From: CAZADA01 sp964524065
GTDB lineage: Bacteria; Pseudomonadota; Alphaproteobacteria; Caulobacterales; Maricaulaceae
Reading direction: 5' to 3'
DNA length: 20,524 bases
Assembly (NCBI GenBank): GCA_964524065.1
Contig: CAZGCB010000043.1
Coordinates: forward strand, 1-20,524
Made by a program: the position numbers and the translations under genes. Below are positions 14,985 to 20,524 of the stretch, one piece after another. Position 1 is the stretch's first letter, and every line of letters starts with the position of its first letter. The notes below the pieces were generated by a model, which saw nothing but the letters and a program-made list of their open reading frames with translations, was not told where the DNA came from and did no database searches.

Positions 14985-16190
14985 ATGGCCGAAGCTTACA
15001 TTTATGACGCCGTGCGCACGCCCCGCGGCAAAAAGAAAAACGGCAAATTGAACGAGATCACGGCGCTGCAGTTGGGCACGCAAGTTCTTGAACAGCTGCG
15101 CGACCGGAATGATCTCGACACCGCGAAGGTTGATGATGTGGTCTATGGCTGCGTCTCACCGGTGGGCGAGCAGGGCGCGAACATCGCGCGCGCCAGCGTG
15201 ATCACCGCCGGCTATGATGAAGGCGTGGGCGGCGTGCAGATCAATCGCTTTTGCGCCTCGGGCTTGGAGGCGACGAATATGGCCGCCGCCAAGGTGATGA
15301 GCGGCGAGGCGGACTTTGCCATCGGCGGCGGCGTGGAAGCCATGAGCCGCGTGCCCATGGGCGCCGATGGCGGCGCGATGATGGCTGATCCCGAGTTGTC
15401 CTTCGATCATTACATGGTGCCCCAGGGCGTCTCCGCGGACCTCATTGCGACGAAGTACGGGTTCTCGCGCGATGATGTGGACGCCTATGCCGTGGAAAGC
15501 CAAAAGCGCGCGGCGGCGGCCTGGAAGGACGGGCGGTTCTCCAAATCGGTGATCACCGTCAAAGATCAGATGGGCGCGCCACATCTGGATCATGACGAGC
15601 ATATGCGCCCCGAAACCGACATGCAGTCGCTGGCTTCGCTCGGGCCGTCCTTTAAGGGCATGGCGGAATTTGTCGGTCTGGATGCGGTCGCGATCCAGCG
15701 CTATCCGGAGATTGAGGCGATTAATTTCGTCCACCACCCGGGCAACTCCTCCGGTATTGTGGATGGCGCCGCCGCGGTGTTGGTGGGCTCCAAGGAAGCC
15801 GGCGAAGCGGCGGGCCTGAAGCCGCGCGCGCGCATCAAGGCCATGGCGTCCATCGGCTCTGAGCCCACCATCATGCTCACCGGCCCGGTGACGGTGACGG
15901 AAAAGGTCCTGAAGAAAGCCGGCATGCAGGCCGGTGATGTGGACATTTACGAACTGAACGAAGCCTTCGCGTCGGTTGTGCTGCGTCTCATGCAAGCCTT
16001 CAACATTCCCCACGACAAGATGAATGTGAATGGCGGCTCCATCGCCATGGGCCACCCGCTGGGCGCCACGGGCGCCATGATCCTTGGCACCGCGGTCGAT
16101 GAACTGGAGCGGTCCGGCAAGGAGACGGCGCTGGTGACCTTATGCGTCGGCGGCGGCATGGGTACGGCCACGATTATCGAACGCGTGTGA
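14985..16190 (+). CDS. fadA: acetyl-CoA C-acyltransferase (thiolase)
   Basis: Thiolase of the last beta-oxidation step, cleaving 3-ketoacyl-CoA to acetyl-CoA and a shortened acyl-CoA. 401 residues, the normal length. Catalytic residues are all present: nucleophile Cys90 in NRFCASGLEA, His357 in SIAMGHPLGATG and Cys387 in TLCVGGGMG; the NEAFA motif lies before the His motif. ATG 14985 has GGGAGG (14973-14978) 6 bases upstream, which decides the start over the much longer open frame. Its place between the dehydrogenase and the FadJ-type enzyme supports a degradative rather than biosynthetic (PhaA) role, though a biosynthetic or branched-chain role cannot be excluded. The symbol is given on context. 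Confidence 0.93.
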   Translation: MAEAYIYDAVRTPRGKKKNGKLNEITALQLGTQVLEQLRDRNDLDTAKVDDVVYGCVSPVGEQGANIARASVITAGYDEGVGGVQINRFCASGLEATNMAAAKVMSGEADFAIGGGVEAMSRVPMGADGGAMMADPELSFDHYMVPQGVSADLIATKYGFSRDDVDAYAVESQKRAAAAWKDGRFSKSVITVKDQMGAPHLDHDEHMRPETDMQSLASLGPSFKGMAEFVGLDAVAIQRYPEIEAINFVHHPGNSSGIVDGAAAVLVGSKEAGEAAGLKPRARIKAMASIGSEPTIMLTGPVTVTEKVLKKAGMQAGDVDIYELNEAFASVVLRLMQAFNIPHDKMNVNGGSIAMGHPLGATGAMILGTAVDELERSGKETALVTLCVGGGMGTATIIERV

Positions 16191-16191
16191 T

Positions 16192-16236
16192 GGGATTGGC
16201 GACGGCGCCCGCCAGTGCGTCGTCGTCGCCAGTCCC
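16192..16236 (+). other. strong intercistronic hairpin between thiolase and FadJ genes
   Basis: GGGATTGGCGACG (16192-16204) pairs with CGTCGCCAGTCCC (16224-16236), 13 bp with one G-T wobble and a 19-base loop. It begins 2 bases after the thiolase stop. No T-tract follows; instead a G-rich run (16240-16245) precedes a GTG. It may stabilise the upstream mRNA 3' end or reduce downstream expression. Confidence 0.5.
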
Positions 16237-16323
16237 GCCGGGGGGCGACAGGTGTTCTGGAAGCGCAAATCGAAGGATGACGGAGCGCCCGCCGCGGCGG
16301 CTCCCGCTGCGGAGGAAACGCAT

Positions 16324-18642
16324 ATGAGTTACGCCAATTTTCAGTTTGAGGTCGATGGCGACGGCATCGCGCTGATCACCTTCGATATGCCGGACCGGTC
16401 CATGAACGTCCTCGCCGCGCCGGTCGTGGTGGATCTCGTGGCCATCGCAGAGCGCATCAGCACCGACGCCGCCATTAAAGGCGCTGTGTTGACCTCCGGC
16501 AAAAGCGCCTTCTGCGCGGGCGCGGATTTGAGCGAATTGGGCGGCGCGTTGTTTGACGAACCGGCCTCGGATGTCTTGGCGCTGAAGCGTCGCATCTATG
16601 ATTTCGGGATGCGGCTGCAGACAACGTTCCGCAAACTGGAAACCTGCGGAAAGCCGGTGGTGGCCGCCATCAATGGCTTGGCGCTGGGTGGCGGACTGGA
16701 ATTAACGCTGGCGTGCCACCGGCGCATCGCCGCCGATGACAATCCGAAGCTGAAGCTTGGCTTGCCCGAGGCGATGGTGGGCGTTCTGCCGGGCGGCGGC
16801 GGCACACAGCGTTTGCCGCGCATGATCGGCGCCATGGGCGCGTTTGATCTGATGCTGCAGGGCAAACAAATCGATGCTCAAAAGGCCCTCGCCTTGGGTG
16901 TTGTGGACGAACTGGCGCCCACGGCGGAGCTGGTGGCGCGCGCCAAAGCGTGGGTGGCTGAACCCGAGATTATCCAGCCCGACGGCCCCCGTGCGGGAGA
17001 GTTTGGGCTGAAGCCGGGTAAGTCCGGGCCGGTGAACGCCAAGGCGGTCGCGCCCTGGGATAAGCCGAAGTTCAAGATTCCCGGCGGCGGCCCGTACCAC
17101 CCGGCGGGCGCGCAAGTGTTCGGCGGGGCCCCGGCCATGGTGCGCAAAAACACCGCGGGGAATTATCCGGCCCAACGGCTGATTTTGTCCTGTGTTTATG
17201 AAGGGCTGCAGACCGATATTGATGGCGGTCTGCGTATTGAGAGCCGCTATTTCGCCGATTTGTTGGTGCGGCCCGAAAGCCAAAACATGATCCGTTCCAT
17301 CTTCCTGTCGAAGCAGGATTTGGACAAAGGCGGTCGCCGTCCAGCGGGGCAAGAGGCCCAAGCGGTGAAAAAAATCGCCGTGATCGGCGCCGGCTTTATG
17401 GGCGCGGGCATCGCCAATGTGTCCGCCCAGGCGGGCATTGATGTGGTGTTGGTGGATGTCGATCAAGAGAGCGCCGAGCGTGGCAAGGGGCATGCGGAAA
17501 AAGACCTGGCCAAGCGGGTGTCGCGCGGGCGGATGACGCAAGAGCGCGCCGATGCGATCCTCGCGCGTATTCATCCCAGCGCCAATTACGCCGATTTCGC
17601 TGATGCCGACTTGGTGGTCGAGGCCGTGTTCGAAAACGCCGACCTGAAAAACAAAATCACCAAGGAAGCCGAGGCGCAAATCCGCCCGGACGCGGTTATG
17701 GCTTCCAACACCTCCACCATTCCGATCACGGGGCTGTCCTCGGCCTCGGTGCGGCCGGACAATTACATCGGCATCCACTTCTTCTCACCGGTGGAGAAGA
17801 TGATGTTGGTGGAAATCATCACCGGCGATAACACCGGCGATTACGCCACCTCGCGGGCGATCGATTTCGTCACCGCCATCAAGAAAACGCCCATCGTGGT
17901 GAAAGACACGCGCGGTTTCTACGCCAATCGCTGTGTGCTGCGCTTTGTCGAACAGGGCACGGCCATGTTGGCGGAGGGCTATAACCCGGCTCTCATTGAG
18001 AATGGCGCGCGTATGGCGGGCATGCCCATGGGGCCGATGGAATTGTCGGATATGACCGCCATCGATCTGGGCTACAAAATTATGACCCAGACCAAAAGCG
18101 ATTTGGGGGACGCCTATGTGCCCAGCCCTGGCGATCCGATTATCACGAAGATGTACGAGTTGGGCCGCTATGGGCGCAAAACCCAAAAGGGCTTCTACGA
18201 TTATTCCGAAGATGGGAAATCCAAGAAGCTCTGGCCGGAGCTGGCGCAATTCGCCGTCAATGGCGTCTTGCCCGAGGACCAGCAGCCCGATGTCCAGCTG
18301 GTGAAGGACCGCATCCTGTTCGCCCAAGCGCTGGAGGCGGCCCGCACCATGGAGGAGGGCATCGTCCAAGATCCGCGCGAAGCGGATGTCGGCTCTATCC
18401 TGGCCTGGGGCTTTGCGCCCTATACCGGCGGGGTTTTGTCCTTCATCGACAGCTATGGCCAGAAGAGCATTCTCGACGGGCCGGGCGTGGGTCGGTTTTT
18501 GGCGCGGGCCGAAGAGCTGAGCGCTCAATTCCCGGGCCATATCTTTGCGATCCCGGCCATCATCCGTGATCTGGCGGCCAAGAATGAGACGTTCTATCAG
18601 CGCTTTGGCCAGGACGCCCCGCAACCGGTTGCGGCTGAATAG
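16324..18642 (+). CDS. fadJ: bifunctional enoyl-CoA hydratase / 3-hydroxyacyl-CoA dehydrogenase (FadJ/FadB type)
   Basis: Multifunctional beta-oxidation enzyme of 772 residues that hydrates 2-enoyl-CoA and oxidises the 3-hydroxyacyl-CoA with NAD+. The crotonase domain (1 to about 200) shows FCAGADLSEL (63-72), catalytic Glu126 in GLALGGGLEL and Glu149 in LGLPEAMVG, and GGGGTQRLPR. After a linker comes the dehydrogenase: NAD-binding GAGFMG (355-360), the SNTSTIPITGL block, catalytic His485 and Glu497 in HFFSPVEKMMLVE, and a C-terminal helical domain. Start chosen at ATG 16324 because GGAGGA (16311-16316) lies 7 bases before it and SYANFQFEVDGDGIALITFD is the usual N-terminus. An in-frame GTG at 16252 with a G-rich site would add 24 residues (MFWKRKSKDD then an Ala/Pro stretch). 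Last gene of the operon; a terminator follows. Confidence 0.93.
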   Translation: MSYANFQFEVDGDGIALITFDMPDRSMNVLAAPVVVDLVAIAERISTDAAIKGAVLTSGKSAFCAGADLSELGGALFDEPASDVLALKRRIYDFGMRLQTTFRKLETCGKPVVAAINGLALGGGLELTLACHRRIAADDNPKLKLGLPEAMVGVLPGGGGTQRLPRMIGAMGAFDLMLQGKQIDAQKALALGVVDELAPTAELVARAKAWVAEPEIIQPDGPRAGEFGLKPGKSGPVNAKAVAPWDKPKFKIPGGGPYHPAGAQVFGGAPAMVRKNTAGNYPAQRLILSCVYEGLQTDIDGGLRIESRYFADLLVRPESQNMIRSIFLSKQDLDKGGRRPAGQEAQAVKKIAVIGAGFMGAGIANVSAQAGIDVVLVDVDQESAERGKGHAEKDLAKRVSRGRMTQERADAILARIHPSANYADFADADLVVEAVFENADLKNKITKEAEAQIRPDAVMASNTSTIPITGLSSASVRPDNYIGIHFFSPVEKMMLVEIITGDNTGDYATSRAIDFVTAIKKTPIVVKDTRGFYANRCVLRFVEQGTAMLAEGYNPALIENGARMAGMPMGPMELSDMTAIDLGYKIMTQTKSDLGDAYVPSPGDPIITKMYELGRYGRKTQKGFYDYSEDGKSKKLWPELAQFAVNGVLPEDQQPDVQLVKDRILFAQALEAARTMEEGIVQDPREADVGSILAWGFAPYTGGVLSFIDSYGQKSILDGPGVGRFLARAEELSAQFPGHIFAIPAIIRDLAAKNETFYQRFGQDAPQPVAAE

Positions 18643-18672
18643 ACCGTAGGCTACGCTAACTGAATGGCATGG

Positions 18673-18712
18673 AACGGCCCCGCCGCGTCGCTCTCGCGGT
18701 GGGGCCGTTTAT
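18673..18712 (+). terminator. Rho-independent terminator of the beta-oxidation operon
   Basis: AACGGCCCCGCCGCG (18673-18687), loop TCGCTCT, then CGCGGTGGGGCCGTT (18695-18709) form a 15-bp stem with one G-T wobble. A short T-rich tail (TTTAT) follows. It lies 30 bases after the FadJ stop. The stem is long and GC-rich and clearly separates the operon from the next region. Confidence 0.85.
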
Positions 18713-18816
18713 GTGTGGGCGGGAGCTGAATAGCCCCGCGTCCTCAAAACCTCAGGCGTCCATCGCCAGTGCGTCATAGGTGACGCTCTCGCGCCCAGGG
18801 CGCGCCGCTCAGCTGT

Positions 18817-19080
18817 CTAGCCGCCCACGCCAGGGGCCGAGTGCGTCATGGCGTCCAGGACCGGACCGAAACCGGAAAAATCATGGATGGTCTCGGGCGC
18901 CCAGGGTGCGCCGATCCGGATCGGCTGCGTACGCTAATGGACTGAGATGACGGCATAGGCCCGCGGGGCGGGACGTTCCGGTCCCCAGGCGCGCCAACAG
19001 CGATGCGCCGGGCCGTGCATCACCGCGAGGCTCGCGGCGCCGTCGGCCAACAAAGATGGGGTCAGGTGCGGCGACGCCAT
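18817..19080 (-). pseudogene. remnant of a DODA-type (LigB-like) extradiol dioxygenase gene
   Basis: Minus-strand frame from ATG 19080 gives MASPHLTPSLLADGAASLAV, then MHGPAHRCWRAWG, RPAPRAYAVISVH, an in-frame TAG (18934-18936), and without shift IRIGAPWAPETIHDFSGFGP and HSAPGVGG, ending at TAG 18817. Intact class III extradiol dioxygenases of the DODA/YgiD family run ...SHGAPT...GPAHRF...RPRAILVVSAHW...PETIHDFGGFP...YPAPG. The amber codon stands where SAHW has Trp (TGG to TAG), the metal-binding His of SHG is Asp, and the gene ends at about one third of the usual 260 residues. A short open piece in another frame to 18752 (TYDALAMDA) may be its C-terminus after deletion. It is divergent from a LysR gene, a common pairing for this family. 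Identification is from recalled family motifs, not a search. Confidence 0.7.
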
Positions 19081-19117
19081 GCAGACCGCCAAGAGCCGGG
19101 CGGGTGTGGGCGAGGCG

Positions 19118-19146
19118 ATGACATTCTGGCAAGACGGAATTAATAG
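19118..19146 (+). promoter_or_regulatory. candidate LysR promoter/operator region
   Basis: ATTC (19123-19126), 10 bases, GAAT (19137-19140) form an interrupted inverted repeat between the LysR gene and the dead dioxygenase gene. ATGACA (19118-19123) resembles a -35 box, and the AT-rich AATTAATAG (19138-19146) could hold the -10 box. LysR proteins commonly bind such interrupted dyads between divergent genes. Weak evidence. Confidence 0.3.
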
Positions 19147-19183
19147 CGTTGCCGAGATACATATCTGCGCCGAAGGGGAAACA

Positions 19184-20095
19184 ATGGATCGCATTGAGGC
19201 CATGCGTCTGTTTGTCGCCGTGGTGGATCAGGGCGGTTTCTCCCACGCCGCACGCCATGAGGGCGTTAGCCCCGCCCATGTCTCGAAGAAGGTGGCCAAA
19301 CTGGAGGAGCGGCTTGGGGTGCGCCTGTTGGAGCGCACGACCCGGGCCGTCAGTCTCACTCCGGCGGGTGCGGCGTATCTGGAGCGGGTGAAGGCGATCC
19401 TGGCCGATCTTGATGGGCTGGAGGAGGAGTTGGCCGCCGCCCAAACCCGCGCCGCCGGGTTGGTGCGGCTGACCGCGCCGGTGGATTTCGGCGCGCGGCG
19501 TCTCACGCCGGTGGTGTTGTCGTTCCTCGATGCCCATCCCCAAGTGGAAGTGCGCCTCGCGCTGACGGATCGCTATGTGGATTTGGTGGATGAGGGGTTT
19601 GATCTGGCGGTGCGCATTGGTCGGCTCTCTGATTCCAGTCTCATCGCGCGGCGTTTGTCGGCCTCCGGTTTGATGCTGGCGGCCCATCCCGATCACCCCG
19701 CCGTGGCTGGGGCGCGCGAGCCGCAGGATTTGACGCGCTATGACTGCATCATCGACTCCAATGTGGCGCAGCCTCGCCGTTGGCGCTTGGCGCGTGATGG
19801 CGAAACGGCGGAGGTGCGCGTCTCCGGCCGGCTGACGGTGAACTCGCCTGAAGCGGTGCGTTTGGCGGTGCTGGCCGGCCATGGCGTCGCCTTGGCGCCC
19901 GCCTTCGCCGTCGAGCAGGATGTGGCTGCGGGCCGCTTGGCGGCTGTGTTGGCCGATTGGACGCCGGAGCCGCGCGACATCTGGGTCGTCTTTCCCCAAA
20001 ACCGTTATCTCAGCACCCGCGTACGGCTCTTTGTGGAGCATGTGGCGGGCGCGTTCCGCACACCGGCGGACGGGGCGGCCAGGCGCGAGGGCTGA
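19184..20095 (+). CDS. LysR-family transcriptional regulator
   Basis: A 303-residue regulator. The N-terminal winged helix-turn-helix (about 1-60) reads MDRIEAMRLFVAVVDQGGFS, then AARHEGVSPAHVSKKVAKLEERLGVRLLER, TTRAVSLTPAG. The effector domain (about 90-290) has the type 2 periplasmic-binding pattern with VRLTAPVDFG, DLVDEGFDLAVRIGRL and AVLAGHGVALAPAF; this is the CrgA/PecT-like subgroup (RTTR.V.LT...YL...). ATG 19184 has AAGGGG (19173-19178) 5 bases upstream, so the longer frame from 19079 is rejected. It is divergent from the decayed dioxygenase gene, which was probably its regulated partner. The reading frame is intact, so either the regulator has other targets or the partner was lost recently. 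Confidence 0.92.
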   Translation: MDRIEAMRLFVAVVDQGGFSHAARHEGVSPAHVSKKVAKLEERLGVRLLERTTRAVSLTPAGAAYLERVKAILADLDGLEEELAAAQTRAAGLVRLTAPVDFGARRLTPVVLSFLDAHPQVEVRLALTDRYVDLVDEGFDLAVRIGRLSDSSLIARRLSASGLMLAAHPDHPAVAGAREPQDLTRYDCIIDSNVAQPRRWRLARDGETAEVRVSGRLTVNSPEAVRLAVLAGHGVALAPAFAVEQDVAAGRLAAVLADWTPEPRDIWVVFPQNRYLSTRVRLFVEHVAGAFRTPADGAARREG

Positions 20096-20407
20096 GGGTC
20101 TCCAGACCGCAGGCGCGGACTGGGCTGTGCCCACCACGTCGTGTGGAGCAGTCCTGCAGCGCAAGGCGATGTTCGCTCTGCCCTTAAGGTCCCTGCGTCT
20201 GTTCCATGGCTCCACATCCCTAGCCGGGCTTGGTTGTGGGGATGGGGGCGGCAAGGGCGGCGGCGTAGAGCCCACTGGTGATCGCGCCGGCACGCCCAAG
20301 CATGGCGTCAGGGCTCCACGCCCGCCCTCGCCACATGAAAAACGACGCCGCAGGGCCGCAGATGCGGGAGAGACGCGATCGTGTCGGATAGACCGGCGCG
20401 GTGCGGC
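20096..20407. other. stretch without a recognisable gene
   Basis: No gene is recognised between the LysR stop and the tRNA promoter. A minus-strand frame ending at 20220 (from an ATG at 20336, 38 residues, with GRAGAITSGLYAAALAAPIP near its end) has protein-like hydrophobic character and might be a relic, but it has no ribosome site or known motif. Near the LysR stop, GGACTG and CAGTCC flank an imperfect CCAC/GTGG stem; there is no T-tract, so a terminator is not supported. Confidence 0.4.
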
Positions 20408-20436
20408 TTGAGTTTCCGCGCCAGATCAGGTTTAAC
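20408..20436 (+). promoter_or_regulatory. probable tRNA-Arg promoter
   Basis: TTGAGT (20408-20413) and TTTAAC (20431-20436) are separated by 17 bases, followed by a GC-rich discriminator (TGCGGCTCCCGCGCC) typical of stable-RNA promoters under stringent control. Start would fall near 20443, about 30 bases before the mature tRNA. A perfect interrupted palindrome CAGGTTTAACCTG (20427-20439) overlaps the -10 box. Each box matches consensus at only four of six positions. Confidence 0.4.
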
Positions 20437-20473
20437 CTGCGGCTCCCGCGCCGATCAGCATCGTGTGCGGCAG

Positions 20474-20524
20474 GCGCCGGTAGCTCAGTTGGATAGAGCA
20501 CCAGACTACGAATCTGGGGGTCGG
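20474..20524 (+). tRNA. tRNA-Arg (anticodon ACG), truncated by window end
   Basis: The 5' part is complete: acceptor strand GCGCCGG (20474-20480), TA, D-stem GCTC/GAGC with loop AGTTGGATA, and anticodon stem CCAGA/TCTGG enclosing CTACGAA with anticodon ACG at 20508-20510. The variable loop begins after 20517 and the T-arm and 3' acceptor strand lie beyond the window. ACG is the standard bacterial arginine anticodon (A34 becomes inosine) for CGU/CGC/CGA. Confidence 0.95.

Noticed and set aside
18619..18634. 16-base perfect palindrome CCGCAACCGGTTGCGG at the end of fadJ
   Set aside because: It lies within coding sequence and a strong terminator follows 39 bases later; no separate role can be supported.
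18881..20299. 472-residue open frame on the minus strand across the LysR gene
   Set aside because: It is the reverse of a clear LysR coding region and its frame differs from that of the dioxygenase remnant at the same end.
20220..20336. 38-residue minus-strand frame after the LysR gene
   Set aside because: No ribosome site, no recognised motif, and the longer frame runs into the tRNA; not supported as a gene.
1..20524. CRISPR arrays, insertion sequences, prophage genes
   Set aside because: No regular repeat-spacer arrays, transposase motifs or phage structural genes were seen on either strand.

Overview
The window is GC-rich DNA, most likely from an alphaproteobacterium near the stalked or dimorphic groups (Caulobacterales, Maricaulales, Hyphomonadales). 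The grounds are gene content and layout: a PodJ-like polar organiser, a ligase-associated DNA repair gene set, a MerR regulator next to a beta-oxidation operon, and GANTC motifs in promoter regions. The taxonomic placement is inference.

Left part (1-8028) is a nucleic-acid repair neighbourhood. It holds a metallo-beta-lactamase-fold exonuclease (minus strand), an Lhr-Core type DEXH helicase and a PdeM-type metallophosphoesterase (both plus strand). In other bacteria these three usually sit with an ATP-dependent DNA ligase, and no ligase is present here. Two small orphan proteins flank the exonuclease. A 753-residue protein with four predicted membrane segments and a very long disordered region lies between the helicase and the phosphoesterase.

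Middle part (8054-12346, minus strand) encodes a small DUF3429-type membrane protein. Upstream of it is a 1242-residue PodJ-like protein with a coiled-coil cytoplasmic part, one membrane segment, periplasmic SEL1 repeats and a peptidoglycan-binding domain. Its 213-base divergent promoter region carries an 11-base direct repeat spaced two helical turns apart, and a palindromic operator overlapping the probable promoter of the neighbouring MerR gene.

Right-centre part (12560-18642, plus strand) is a fatty-acid or acyl-CoA degradation unit: MerR regulator, 597-residue acyl-CoA dehydrogenase, thiolase and bifunctional enoyl-CoA hydratase/3-hydroxyacyl-CoA dehydrogenase. It closes with a strong GC hairpin terminator. 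Together the three enzymes cover all the steps of one beta-oxidation cycle.

Right end (18713-20524) holds a decayed DODA-type extradiol dioxygenase gene (amber codon, lost metal ligand, truncation) divergent from an apparently intact LysR regulator. A stretch with no clear gene follows, then the 5' half of a tRNA-Arg(ACG). The left edge of the window looks like the first 13 bases of another tRNA on the minus strand. The most rewarding targets are the ligase-less repair cluster with its embedded membrane protein, the dead dioxygenase, and the MerR operator/leaderless start.
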